From assembly GCA_965250105.1 (NCBI GenBank), contig OZ252290.1:930001-994000 (forward strand): DNA of 64,000 bases, in the 5' to 3' direction. The position numbers were made by a program, and so were the translations under genes. Positions within the stretch are counted from its first letter, which is position 1. Every line of letters starts with the position of its first letter. Below the pieces are notes generated by a model that saw only the letters and a list, made by a program, of their open reading frames with translations, was not told the DNA's origin and made no database searches. Source of the DNA: JBCBSK01 sp965250105. Lineage in GTDB: Bacteria; Pseudomonadota; Alphaproteobacteria; Rhizobiales; Tepidamorphaceae. Shown in pieces: positions 17,996 through 26,874 of this stretch.

Positions 17996-18016
17996 TGACT
18001 ACTGAATCATGAATCT
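17996..18016. promoter_or_regulatory. Putative TetR operator, copy C (degenerate)
   Basis: This matches the left arm and centre of the dyad seen at 2950 and 10702 (TGAC-N3-TGAATCA) but the right arm reads ATCT instead of GTCA. It lies 104 bases upstream of the MmgE/PrpD start. A TTGATA hexamer on the minus strand (17982-17977) could be the promoter -35 element. Confidence 0.45.
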
Positions 18017-18019
18017 AAT

Positions 18020-18715
18020 ATCTTGGCCATGACCACTTCCGCTCAACGGCGAGGACTGTTGCCGTCTAGGCGCGCGTTCTGTTGCGACCAAGAGCGGGCA
18101 TGACCAACCTGAACTGGTTGGTCCGGTTTGGATGGATCGAGATGTCGTGGGGCGTATCCAAAAACTGCCGCGGGCTTGGTCCCAGCGTCGTCCAATGAAC
18201 CTTGGACTTTCGCAGCATGCTCGAACATGGATGGGCAATCGGTGCCAGCGCTCATCCGCTTCGAATGTCACCTCTGGGTCGATCCAGTCGACAAACGCGC
18301 GGCTGGCAAGCTTGCGCGTGCAGCCCCAGGCATTGTTGAGCAGCCAAAAATTCCACCTGCGCTTGTCCAACCCCCTTGGTCTGGGCCACTGATTTGCTGG
18401 TTCTCTAGAATGGTCTCGGGCACGGGCGGACGCATGCCACCCTCAGCCTTACCGGCCTCGGCATGTCGGTCGCGCTCTGGCCGCGCCATTGTCCTGTCGA
18501 GATCGCGTACAGCCGTGACGGCCTTCTCGCCGACCATCCGCATATCGCCCAAGGCCGCAGCCACAGCCATGTCTACGTGATCGACAATCTGCATCCGGGC
18601 TGGCCGGACGTAGGAGAGGCGGCGCGCGATGTTTCGGTGTCGACTTCGCGTGCGCCCCAACGGATGTCCAGCGACGAACCGAGCGGCCATCTATTGTCGG
18701 CGATGGCCATGATTG
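18020..18715. other. About 700 bp with no recognisable gene
   Basis: Both strands have medium-length open frames here, but none has a ribosome binding site or a translation resembling a family I know. The minus-strand stretch at roughly 18230-18370 (LASRAFVDWIDPEVTFEADE) looks protein-like and could be the tail of a lost gene. The segment separates the TetR regulon from the TRAP operon. Confidence 0.35.
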
Positions 18716-18718
18716 CCG

Positions 18719-20008
18719 TTAGTTCAGGACGTTGGGCAAGAAAGTGATGAGACCCGGCACCGTGATCAGCAAAACGATCACTAGGAAAATCGGAATCAGG
18801 AACGGGGCCACCGCCAGCACCACCCGCTCGAATGGCATGCCGGCGATTTCGACGAGCACGAACAGGACGTTGCCAAACGGCGGCGTGATGACGCCGACCG
18901 ATAGCGTCAGCACCATCAACACGCCGAAATAGACCGGATCGATCCCCAGCGATTGGATCGTCAGCATGAAGATCGGCGTGAAGATCAGGACTGCTTCCAC
19001 GACGCTCATGAAACAGCCGATGATCAGGAAGAAAAGCATGATGCCGAAGACAATGAGCGTCAGGTTGACGTCGAGCCCGGTCAGCATCAACGCCAGTTCC
19101 TGGGGAATGCGAAGTCTGACCAGAAGCCAGCCATAGAAGGTAGCGATGGCGATGATGAACAGGATGATGGATGTGAAGCGTACCGTCCGCCCCAAAACAT
19201 CGACAAGATCGGCGACGGTGACGTCGCGAAACACGACGAAACTGAGGAACAGGGCATAGCAGCAGGCGATCGCGCCGGCCTCGGTCGGTGTGAAGATCCC
19301 CGACCATATGCCGCCGACGATGATCAGCGGCGTCAGCAACGGCGGCAGCGCGCGCCAGAACAGTCGCAGCACCGTGCCGAAGCCCGGCCTCGGCGAACGT
19401 GGCAGGTCGACGAAATAGGACACGACAAATGTCGTGGCCATCAGGCTGAGCCCGATGATGACGCCCGGAACGAGGCCGGCGACGAACAGGTCCGCGATCG
19501 AGGTTCCCGACAGCCAGCCATAGACGACCATGGCGACCGAAGGCGGGATGACCGGGCTGATGATCGCCGCGGCACCGGTGATACCGACGGCGAAGCGCAT
19601 CGGATAGTTCCGATCACGCATCGCCTTCAGTTCGAGTTGCCCGATGCCGGCAACATCGGCGACCGCCGTCGCCGACATGCCGGCGAAGATCATGCTGGCC
19701 ATGACGTTGACGTGGCCGAGACCGCCGCGGATCGAACCGACGAGCGCATTTGCGAAGTCGAAGATGCGGGCGTTGACCGACCCGACATTCATCATCGAGG
19801 CGGCAAAGATGAAGAACGGGATCGCCAGGATCGGAAAGTTGTTGAGTCCGCTCAGCATCTGCAGCGCGAACAATTCCGTCGGAATGCTTGACCAGCCGCC
19901 GGTGAGGACGAGCACGGCGAGACAGGTCAGCCCGATCGACACCGCGATGGGCACGCCAAGCGCGAACAGCAGCACCATCAGTCCTAGGAAGACGACGAGA
20001 TATTCCAT
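18719..20008 (-). CDS. TRAP transporter large permease (DctM-like)
   Basis: This 429-residue protein is the large membrane subunit of a tripartite ATP-independent periplasmic transporter, which imports organic acids using a sodium or proton gradient. It has about twelve hydrophobic segments and conserved family stretches such as MNVGSVNARIFDFANALVGS and VIPPSVAMVVYG. A GGAGGA ribosome binding site precedes the ATG, and the start overlaps the DctQ-like gene by 25 bases. It is the last gene of the operon that begins at 23829. Confidence 0.88.
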   Translation of the reverse strand: MEYLVVFLGLMVLLFALGVPIAVSIGLTCLAVLVLTGGWSSIPTELFALQMLSGLNNFPILAIPFFIFAASMMNVGSVNARIFDFANALVGSIRGGLGHVNVMASMIFAGMSATAVADVAGIGQLELKAMRDRNYPMRFAVGITGAAAIISPVIPPSVAMVVYGWLSGTSIADLFVAGLVPGVIIGLSLMATTFVVSYFVDLPRSPRPGFGTVLRLFWRALPPLLTPLIIVGGIWSGIFTPTEAGAIACCYALFLSFVVFRDVTVADLVDVLGRTVRFTSIILFIIAIATFYGWLLVRLRIPQELALMLTGLDVNLTLIVFGIMLFFLIIGCFMSVVEAVLIFTPIFMLTIQSLGIDPVYFGVLMVLTLSVGVITPPFGNVLFVLVEIAGMPFERVVLAVAPFLIPIFLVIVLLITVPGLITFLPNVLN

Positions 20009-20511
20009 TCATCCTCCTGCGCCGCCGCGGCAACCATTTTCGGCCCATGGACCGCCAGACGCCCGAGATGCATCAGGCTGAAGAAGATCATGGCGCCAAG
20101 CCCGACGACCAGGGCCAGATAGAGATAGCGAAAGCTGATGCCGAGCGCGGTCGTGGAATTGTTGGCGCTGACCTGCATCATCTGGACCGCCCCCCAGAAC
20201 GCCACGGCAAACAGGGCCAGCGACGCTAGTTCGATGAAGATGGTCAGTCCGAAGCGCGGCTTGGGTCCGATACAGCGCAGCAAAACGTCGATCGCGATAT
20301 GCCGCCGTCGCGCCCATGCGCCGGCCGCTCCCAGCATCACCATCCAGGTCAGGAGGCCAGCGCCGACCTCCTCGGACCACGGCACCGAGATGCGGAGGAC
20401 CTGCCGGCCGATCACCGAATAGGTGATCGCCGCGATCAGGGCCGTCATCATCAGCATTGCCGTGCCTTCCAGCAGGCGCGTCAGCAGGCGTTCGAAACGG
20501 CTAAGGTGCAT
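19984..20511 (-). CDS. TRAP transporter small permease (DctQ-like)
   Basis: This is the 175-residue small membrane subunit with four predicted membrane helices and the family motif WSEEVGAGLLTWMVMLGAA in the second helix region. It pairs with the DctM-like protein, overlapping it by 25 bases, and follows the binding-protein gene by 62 bases. Confidence 0.86.
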   Translation of the reverse strand: MHLSRFERLLTRLLEGTAMLMMTALIAAITYSVIGRQVLRISVPWSEEVGAGLLTWMVMLGAAGAWARRRHIAIDVLLRCIGPKPRFGLTIFIELASLALFAVAFWGAVQMMQVSANNSTTALGISFRYLYLALVVGLGAMIFFSLMHLGRLAVHGPKMVAAAAQEDEWNISSSS

Positions 20512-20573
20512 GCGTTGGAACCCGGCCGGAACCGGGGCGCATCCGAAAGAACACGCCCCAGCTCACAAGACGC

Positions 20574-21584
20574 TTACTGTGTCGCGTTGATCGACGTCTC
20601 GATATCGCCGTTGACGCTATCGGCCATCTCGGACAGCGCCCGCTCGACTGCTGGTGCTGCGGCATCGCGGAACGGTCCCTGATCGACATCGATGAACGTC
20701 ATGCCGTTCTCGATCAGCGCATCACGGTAGTAGGCATCGCGCTCAAGCTCGGCCTGGGTGCCGTATTGCCGCGCCTCCTCGGCGGCTTCGCTTATGATGG
20801 TGCGCTGCTCGTCGGTCAGGCTCTCCCACCAGCTGGCGGACGCCACCCAGTGCCAGGGGAACGACAGGTGGCTGGTGGTGATGATGTAGTCCTGCACTTC
20901 CCAGAGCTGACGCGTATAGGGCGAGGCGAGGCTGTTCTCGTGGGCGGCGACCTGACCGGTGCGCATGGCGAGATAGATGTCCGACGCCGGTATGACGACG
21001 GCCTGCACGCCGAGCTCTTCCCAGACATCGACCCAGACCGGGATCTGCGGCAGGCGCATCGGCAGGCCGTCGAGGTCCTCCGGCCCATTGATCTCGCGAT
21101 CGGCGGTCATGTGCCGGAAGGCGCGCATCTGTGGTCCGAGATAGACCAGGTTGCCGCGCTCAAGCGCCTGCTGTTGCATCGCCTGACCTGACTCGGTTTC
21201 CATGATGAAATGCTCGGCCGATTCCCAGTTCGGGAAGACGAACGGAACCGACACCGCGTTGTATTCCGGCGCATACTGGCCCATGAACGCGCCGCCGGTC
21301 AGCGCCATCTGGGTCTGACCGATATTGAGCAGTTCGAGCACTTCGGTTTCGTTGCCGAGTTGGCTGGCCATGTAGACATTGACCTCGAAGTCGTCACCGG
21401 CCTTTTCGGCAAGGATCTCCTGGAAGCGCTGCAGCGCCGCTTCCTCGGAGCCGCCGGCGCTCATCGTGTTGTGGATCTCGATTGTTTCCTGCGCCAAGGC
21501 CGGCCCGTGCGGCGCGACGGCTAATAGGGCGGCCAGCGATGCAGCGGCGCCCGCCCGCGCCAGGCATGTTAGATAAGGGGTCAT
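20574..21584 (-). CDS. TRAP transporter substrate-binding protein (DctP-like)
   Basis: This 336-residue periplasmic receptor of a TRAP transporter starts with a signal peptide ending near GPALAQE. The mature domain has the DctP fold; the conserved Arg that holds a substrate carboxylate is expected in LPMRLPQIPVW (about residue 165). A purine-rich GGAGAGGAGA stretch precedes the start. Its neighbours, a CoA-transferase and an HMG-CoA-lyase-like enzyme, suggest the ligand is a branched C5-C6 dicarboxylate or hydroxy-dicarboxylate. Confidence 0.88.
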   Translation of the reverse strand: MTPYLTCLARAGAAASLAALLAVAPHGPALAQETIEIHNTMSAGGSEEAALQRFQEILAEKAGDDFEVNVYMASQLGNETEVLELLNIGQTQMALTGGAFMGQYAPEYNAVSVPFVFPNWESAEHFIMETESGQAMQQQALERGNLVYLGPQMRAFRHMTADREINGPEDLDGLPMRLPQIPVWVDVWEELGVQAVVIPASDIYLAMRTGQVAAHENSLASPYTRQLWEVQDYIITTSHLSFPWHWVASASWWESLTDEQRTIISEAAEEARQYGTQAELERDAYYRDALIENGMTFIDVDQGPFRDAAAPAVERALSEMADSVNGDIETSINATQ

Positions 21585-21664
21585 TTCCGTCTCCTCTCCA
21601 GTTTATGCAGCCGACGTTCTTTGCCGGCTTTTGATAATCTTGACGCACTGCCGTGCGCGTTGCC

Positions 21665-22858
21665 CTAACCTCCCCCGTCGCCGGTGCCTGCTGTCAGCGG
21701 TCCGAGAACTTCCTCGGTATGGGCGCCCAGTTCTGGCGCAGGCAGCCGCACCCGGCAAGGCGTCACCGATAGTTTGACAGGGAAACCGAGCATGCGGACC
21801 GGCTCGACCTGCCCCGGATGGTCCACTTCGATCACCATCTCCTGTGCGATGACCTGCGGGTCGTCGAACGTCTGATCGAGCGTCAATACCTTGCCGCTCG
21901 GCACGCCGGCCTCGTTAAGCCGCTCGATCCAGTAGTTCTGCGTGCGATGCTTCATCCGCTCATTGATCAGCGCCCTGACCGCGTTGCGCTTGGCGAAACG
22001 TTTGTCATTAGTGTCGTAGCGCGGATCGTCGAGCAGCTCCTCGAAGTCGATGGCGGCCAAAAAGCGACGCAGCACCGTGTCGTTGCTCGGCGCCACGGCG
22101 ACTTCGGCATCGCTTGCGGTGAACAGGCCATAGGGCGCGACAAGCGGATGATCGTTACCGGTCCGCTCGGGCAGCTTACCCAAGGCGAGATAGTCGCTGG
22201 CGAAGAACGCCATGAACGACAGCATGCCATTCACCATCGGACTCTCGACATGCTGGCCGACGCCGTTGAGATCGCGCGCGCGCAGCGCATTGACCACGCC
22301 GAAGGCGGCATAGAGGCCCGCCACGAGATCGGCGATCGGTTGACCGGTGCGGATCGGCTCCTGATCGGCCTGCCCATTGGTGCTCATGAAGCCGCTCATG
22401 GCCTGGGCGATGAAATCGAACGCCGGACGGTCGACATAGGGGCCGGTGCTGCCATAGCCGTTGATCGAGCATGTCACGAGCCGTGGGTTGAGGTCCGAGA
22501 GACGCTCCGGGCCGAAGCCCATCTTCGCCAGAATGCCAGGGCGGAAATTGTCGACCAGAACGTCGGCCGTGGTGATCAGCTTAGCCAGCAAATCCTTTCC
22601 GTTGTCGCTATAGAGATCCAACACGACGGACTTCTTGTTGCGATTGAAGGCGGCGAAATACCAGTTGACGCCGTTCCGTATTGCGCCCTGCTGGCGGATT
22701 GGATCGCCTTTGCCAGGCGGTTCGATCTTGATCACCTCGGCGCCCATATCGCCAAGAAGCTGGCTACAGAACGGACCCGAGAGCACCCGCGTCAGATCGA
22801 CGACGCGAACTCCCTCAAGCGGCAGCTTCAGGCCAGCATCCGGTGAAACAGCACTCAT
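21665..22858 (-). CDS. CaiB/BaiF class III CoA-transferase
   Basis: This 397-residue enzyme moves CoA between carboxylic acids in the cytoplasm. The family signature includes GAEVIKIEPP (39-48), VDNFRPGIL (102-110) and RPAFDFIAQAMSG, where Asp148 is the expected catalytic nucleophile. I chose the ATG at 22858 because it overlaps the upstream lyase stop as ATGA. Paired with an HMG-CoA-lyase-like gene it resembles the succinyl-CoA:glutarate/HMG CoA-transferase (SUGCT) type. It would activate the acid brought in by the TRAP transporter. Confidence 0.86.
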   Translation of the reverse strand: MSAVSPDAGLKLPLEGVRVVDLTRVLSGPFCSQLLGDMGAEVIKIEPPGKGDPIRQQGAIRNGVNWYFAAFNRNKKSVVLDLYSDNGKDLLAKLITTADVLVDNFRPGILAKMGFGPERLSDLNPRLVTCSINGYGSTGPYVDRPAFDFIAQAMSGFMSTNGQADQEPIRTGQPIADLVAGLYAAFGVVNALRARDLNGVGQHVESPMVNGMLSFMAFFASDYLALGKLPERTGNDHPLVAPYGLFTASDAEVAVAPSNDTVLRRFLAAIDFEELLDDPRYDTNDKRFAKRNAVRALINERMKHRTQNYWIERLNEAGVPSGKVLTLDQTFDDPQVIAQEMVIEVDHPGQVEPVRMLGFPVKLSVTPCRVRLPAPELGAHTEEVLGPLTAGTGDGGG

Positions 22859-23829
22859 CCGCAAGCCGTAACGACAGCGTTCATGTCGCTGGTGTTAAGC
22901 CGGTGGCCGGCCTTCATGACCTGCCCGGGCAGCGTCCCGCCGATGACGCCCTCGACCGCTTGGGCCGTTTCGCACAACTTGGCGAGATCGACGCCGGTCG
23001 CAACGCCGCATTCATGCAGCAGATAAACCAGGTCTTCGGTCGAGATATTGCCGGTGGCGCCGGGCGCGAAGGGGCAGCCGCCGAGACCGCCGATGGAAGA
23101 TTCGTAGATGTCGATCCCCTCGCCCAGCCCGGCATAGACGTTGGCCAGGCCGAGGCCGCGCGTGTTGTGAAAATGAAGGGCAATCGCCATGTCGGGCAGC
23201 GCTTTGCGCAATGCGCGGCACAAGGCGATGACGATCGGCGGCGTGGCCATCCCTGTCGTATCGCCAAGCGTCAGCCGCCTGATGCCGAGATCGTGGTAGC
23301 TCCGTGCGACGCCGACGGCCTGGTCGATCGGCACATCGCCTTCGAACGGACAGCCAAAGGCGGTCGCGATGGCGCCCTGAACCGCGATTCCGGCATCGCC
23401 CGCGATGCGGCAGACCGCCTCGAGGCCGGCGATCGAGGCGGCACGCGACCTGTTGAGATTCTTGAGATTATGGCTTTCCGAGGCCGAGACGAACACGACC
23501 ATGGCGTCAACGCCTGCGGCCGCGGCCGCCTCCGCACCGCGCGCATTGGGCACCAGCGCGGTGAACCATGCATCTTCCGGCCGGTTGATGCCAGCCATGA
23601 CCTCTGCCGCGTCGCGCAATTGCGGCACCGCGCGCGGCGAGACGAATGAGCTGACCTCGAAATGGCGTAGGCCCGAGGCCATCATACGGTTGAGGACATC
23701 GATCTTCGCAGATGTTGGAATGAATTCGGCCAGCGCCTGAAATCCGTCGCGGGTTCCGACCTCGACGACCTGGACACGCTCTGGAAATCCAGATGGCTGC
23801 TCCGTCACCGCATGCACTCTTTCCAGCAT
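22855..23829 (-). CDS. Hydroxymethylglutaryl-CoA lyase family protein
   Basis: This 324-residue TIM-barrel enzyme matches HMG-CoA lyase, which splits HMG-CoA into acetyl-CoA and acetoacetate. Expected active-site residues are present: Arg27-Asp28 in VEVGTRDGFQ, the metal ligands His219 and His221 in HFHNTRG, Asn261, and the catalytic Cys252 in the signature GGLGGCPFAPGATGN. It begins the operon and is followed by the CoA-transferase with an ATGA overlap. A related citramalyl-type lyase reaction cannot be excluded. Confidence 0.87.
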   Translation of the reverse strand: MLERVHAVTEQPSGFPERVQVVEVGTRDGFQALAEFIPTSAKIDVLNRMMASGLRHFEVSSFVSPRAVPQLRDAAEVMAGINRPEDAWFTALVPNARGAEAAAAAGVDAMVVFVSASESHNLKNLNRSRAASIAGLEAVCRIAGDAGIAVQGAIATAFGCPFEGDVPIDQAVGVARSYHDLGIRRLTLGDTTGMATPPIVIALCRALRKALPDMAIALHFHNTRGLGLANVYAGLGEGIDIYESSIGGLGGCPFAPGATGNISTEDLVYLLHECGVATGVDLAKLCETAQAVEGVIGGTLPGQVMKAGHRLNTSDMNAVVTACG

Positions 23830-23889
23830 TTCCCCGCCATTGGTTTTCTCTGCCGTCCTAGTCTCGGACGATACATCTAGTCAATTCCA

Positions 23890-24477
23890 CCTAACATGAA
23901 TCTGCAATACCACTCCGCCGGCGGAAAGGCGGAACGCGCCAGTCAGCCTGACGATCTGGTCGGTGGCGCGTCCAGTCTGATCGCGGGCATCGTCGCCAAC
24001 CAGAGGCTGAAACCGCAGCCGAGATATCGACCGGAAACGATCTCACATTCCAAAGCACTCGACCATTCAGCATGTGACTGGAGTTGACGGGGCTGTTTGA
24101 TTTGACCCTGTCAAATGCTGCGGCCGGCAGCAAACCATGAGGCTTGGATGTCGTCCGATTGAAGGCGGCAAGCATCCGGCTGCCGGCACCATCAAATAGC
24201 GTGCCTCGATCTTGCAAAGCAGGCCTTGGCCCAAACCCAATCAACGGAAAGAAACAGGAACGGATACTACAACTGAACGGCTCAGATAAGATAACTGAGT
24301 CAAATCATACTCTAAGAGCTGTCGTCTAAAACGCCGTTCGCGCAGAACACAGCTGATTTAACGAGAGAGCCAAATTTCATCAATGCTGGATTACGCGTGA
24401 GCGTCCGAAGATGTTGCCCCAGTAGACCTGTTGACCAGGCACCCATATAGTCTTCCAGTGATTTTGGAATTGTTTTC
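23890..24477. other. About 590 bp with no recognisable gene
   Basis: I find no gene with a start signal and no known domain. Composition drops toward lower GC after 24230. The segment lies between the TRAP operon and mobilisation relics, so it is probably decayed insert DNA. Confidence 0.35.
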
Positions 24478-24723
24478 TTACCGCGAGTAGTGTGGCTCTT
24501 CGACATCCAGGCGGCGACGCACGGCAAGCCGTTCCAATTCGCCCTCGTAACCATACCAATCGCTCACGGCCATGTCGGACAGGTGACGCTGAACTTCCGC
24601 CTCGTGGACTTCTCGGATCGTCGCGCCACCAGCCGCGGACTTCTGAACCTCGAGTTGAACCACGCAGGCTTGATCCAAGTAGAATGACCGGGAGAACGCT
24701 TCGCCTGCCGACGCCCCGAACAC
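24478..24723 (-). CDS. Small hypothetical protein, uncertain
   Basis: An 81-codon frame on the minus strand reads like a soluble protein rich in Glu, Arg and Val, ending in RRRLDVEEPHYSR. I do not recognise it and see no strong ribosome binding site. It lies back-to-back with a relaxase fragment, so it could be the remains of a mobilisation accessory gene. Confidence 0.25.
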   Translation of the reverse strand: MFGASAGEAFSRSFYLDQACVVQLEVQKSAAGGATIREVHEAEVQRHLSDMAVSDWYGYEGELERLAVRRRLDVEEPHYSR

Positions 24724-24725
24724 GG

Positions 24726-25304
24726 ATGCAGTTCATTCCCGGGTTGGCCTCGAAAAGCAGCTTGCCAACTTCCGTGGCCGTGTCGGTCAATGTCATGTTG
24801 TCGATGCTGTCCGGATCGGACCGGGAGGCGTTCCGCGACGCCGTCCGCGACTTCGTCCGGTCGGAGCTCGACGGGCATGACCACATGATGACCTTCCATG
24901 ACGACACCAAGCATCCGCACGCTCACATCGCCGTCCTGGCGCGCGACCATGACGGACGGCATCTGGTCGTCGATCGCGGCAAGCTGGCGTCCGGAGCTAC
25001 CTATGCGTTGGCGGCCGAAGAGCTCCGGCGTTCGGCGGAGCCCGACGATCGCGCCGTGGCCGAGCGCTTGGAGATGTTAGTGCAACGGATGCCGGAACCG
25101 CTGACGCGCGCCGAGCGCTATGCCCGGACTTATCAGCGCGCCCATGACATCGAGCGCAAGGCGGAGGTTGATGCGGCGGCGACACGGGAGCGGTCAGAGA
25201 ATGAGCCGCGTGGCCGCGATGTATCGGCAGGACGGGAACCGTCCAAGTCCGGTGACGGCTTGGCACAGCCCGATCGGCAGCGCGATTGCGACATGGATCG
25301 CTAA
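24726..25304 (+). pseudogene. Relaxase/mobilisation protein fragment
   Basis: The translation from about 24780 contains VMLSMLSGSDREAFRDAVRD, then DHMMTFHDDTKHPHAHIAVL, the His-rich metal-binding motif of conjugative relaxases, then a linker and an Arg/Glu-rich tail. Relaxases of this kind begin with a strand and catalytic Tyr well upstream of this motif; those parts are missing, so the fragment is N-terminally truncated. It marks a past mobilisable element. A different relaxase type is represented by the relic at 40985-41297. Confidence 0.7.
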
Positions 25305-25367
25305 GGCCGATTCATCTATTGTTTCGTCGTTCGAAGAGTTACATTTCTGAATGATAGAGAATGGCTG

Positions 25368-25928
25368 ATGATGCAAATAAATGGTATCTTTAAGAAAATA
25401 TTTTTTGTTGCCATTTTGCTGTTATCTATTTTTGCCGCTTTCGCTCTATTTAACATGGTATCTATTTATGATAAAAATATACATTCATCTTATGAGAATC
25501 ATGGGCGCCATTCTTGTATTTATGACCGTCCATATGAGGCTTTTTTGTCTGATTATCTTGATGTAAGTGATGTCTCAGATGTTGAGCATGGTGAATTCAT
25601 GCTTCAATTTTATGATTTTTCTGACAAAGGATATGATAGAGACTATGCTCTTTCTGTTTTTGATGGCGCCGTTTCAGATCATGTCGATATCGTTAATTCA
25701 TCCGATTATTTTATCTACATAGCTGTAACAGAAAAATTAGGCGGTCATTATTTCAGTGAGCGATATGGTGCCGCAATTAGGCTCATTTCTCTTGGTGTAT
25801 GCTCTAAGGATGACCGTCAATCGCCTGAGTGTTATTCATTGTCATATGCATTATATGGCCCAAATCGGCATCTAGGGTGCGATATAGAGCAATCTGTAAA
25901 TGAACTGTTTTCGAATTCATTCGAGTGA
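25368..25928 (+). CDS. AT-rich hypothetical membrane-anchored or secreted protein
   Basis: This 186-residue protein is not one I recognise. It begins with a short charged end and a strong hydrophobic segment (about residues 9-30, FFVAILLLSIFAAFALF), so it is either exported or anchored. The remainder is acidic and tyrosine-rich with four Cys residues (HSCIY, GVCSKD, PECYS, LGCDI) that could form disulfides outside the cell. Its base composition is far more AT-rich than all neighbours, and its codons (TTT, TAT, GAT, ATA) are atypical for this genome, which points to recent transfer. Two ATGs at 25368 and 25371 are possible starts. Confidence 0.6.
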   Translation: MMQINGIFKKIFFVAILLLSIFAAFALFNMVSIYDKNIHSSYENHGRHSCIYDRPYEAFLSDYLDVSDVSDVEHGEFMLQFYDFSDKGYDRDYALSVFDGAVSDHVDIVNSSDYFIYIAVTEKLGGHYFSERYGAAIRLISLGVCSKDDRQSPECYSLSYALYGPNRHLGCDIEQSVNELFSNSFE

Positions 25929-26301
25929 TAATCTGTCAACCTGCGGTCACATAAATAATATACATTATGGAACTTTTTCTATAGTCCATTCCGCCCTTCT
26001 TCGTATTAGCAATCAATATTTGAGCTTTGTGCTCTTTCTATTAATGGCCGCTATTGCCGCTGTTGGTTCGTCCAGGCCGGCTAACGCCATGGATGTCTCT
26101 GTCCATGATGGCGTCCTGGTCTTGTCCAGCTCGATCGATCATCGATCTCCCGCTGTTACTCAAGAAGTCCTGGCAGCGCATCCCGACATCGATCGTCTTG
26201 CCTTCCAGAACGTCACCGGCAGCGGCCATGACGACGTCGTGCAAGCGATCGGCGAGACACGTCCTGACGCGCGGTGCCGACAGAAATGGTCCCGCCCCTA
26301 A
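25900..26301 (+). CDS. Truncated secreted protein, ClpP-like periplasmic family N-terminus
   Basis: This frame of up to 133 residues contains a membrane or signal segment (FVLFLLMAAIAAVGSSRPANA) followed by VHDGVLVLSSSIDHRSPAVT and a strand-helix repeat ending in QAIGETRPDA. The pattern resembles the first domain of a family of predicted periplasmic proteins with a ClpP/crotonase-like fold. Such proteins are much longer, so the gene is probably truncated at the 3-prime side. Its start is unclear; the first ATG lies inside the preceding gene, and base composition changes from AT-rich to GC-rich within it, suggesting a junction. Confidence 0.4.
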   Translation: MNCFRIHSSDNLSTCGHINNIHYGTFSIVHSALLRISNQYLSFVLFLLMAAIAAVGSSRPANAMDVSVHDGVLVLSSSIDHRSPAVTQEVLAAHPDIDRLAFQNVTGSGHDDVVQAIGETRPDARCRQKWSRP

Positions 26302-26302
26302 G

Positions 26303-26641
26303 TCACGATGATACCCCAGGGGCGGTGTCCGCAACGGGTTTGAAGCCCGCAAAGAGTTCCGATGTCTCTTGTAGATCCTTGAGCGGGACATAGTCGCAGA
26401 GCTTGGCATATCGAGCCCATAGCCCCTGGACATGAGGATTGCCGTGCGCACGCTCGATGGCGCCTTCCCGCCATTCGAACACTTCAATGAAGGTGCCGTC
26501 AGAAGCGCGCATCAGAACCGATGGCCTATCGGTCGCAAGCCCCAGTCGCCGTAGCGCCGGCACATGGTCTTGTAGAAGCGTCAATAGCTCTTCGTCCTGA
26601 CCGTCTTTGGCGCGATAGGCAACGATGACGATATCGCCCAT
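26303..26641 (-). CDS. Small antibiotic-biosynthesis-monooxygenase-like (dimeric barrel) protein
   Basis: This 112-residue protein starts at the ATG at 26641, which has a GGGAG ribosome binding site. It opens with DIVIVAYRAKDGQDEELLTL, the strand-helix pattern of dimeric alpha/beta-barrel proteins, and continues with FIEVFEWREGAIERAH, similar to the second half of such domains. Family members are small oxygenases or stress proteins. The active site cannot be judged from the sequence and its neighbours give no pathway. Confidence 0.55.
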   Translation of the reverse strand: MGDIVIVAYRAKDGQDEELLTLLQDHVPALRRLGLATDRPSVLMRASDGTFIEVFEWREGAIERAHGNPHVQGLWARYAKLCDYVPLKDLQETSELFAGFKPVADTAPGVSS

Positions 26642-26698
26642 GGGCCCGCTCCCTTCATCTGGTGGCTGTCTAGCCAATCACCGTTGATCCGTGAACAC

Positions 26699-26855
26699 CT
26701 AGCGGTTTTTACGATCATGTCGTTTGCCCGGCATGACGGCAATCACGAAGCCCTGGGCGCGCCCTTCGTAGACAAGCTGGTAGCTCGCTCCGCGCAACTT
26801 GATTTGTTCTTTAGGCCTGAGTGAACCACTGGCATCAGCGCAAGGCCAGTAGCGA
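26699..26855 (-). pseudogene. C-terminal gene fragment of unknown family
   Basis: The minus strand codes for a short basic tail ending in YEGRAQGFVIAVMPGKRHDR and a stop near 26699. It reads like the end of a small basic protein, possibly toxin- or plasmid-stabilisation-like, but no start or upstream domain remains. I would not assign a function. Confidence 0.3.
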
Positions 26856-26874
26856 GAATGCCGTGAATACCTTT

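Noticed and set aside
18953..19891. Plus-strand frame of 312 codons opposite the TRAP large permease
   Set aside because: Highly charged antisense translation of a membrane protein gene; no domain.
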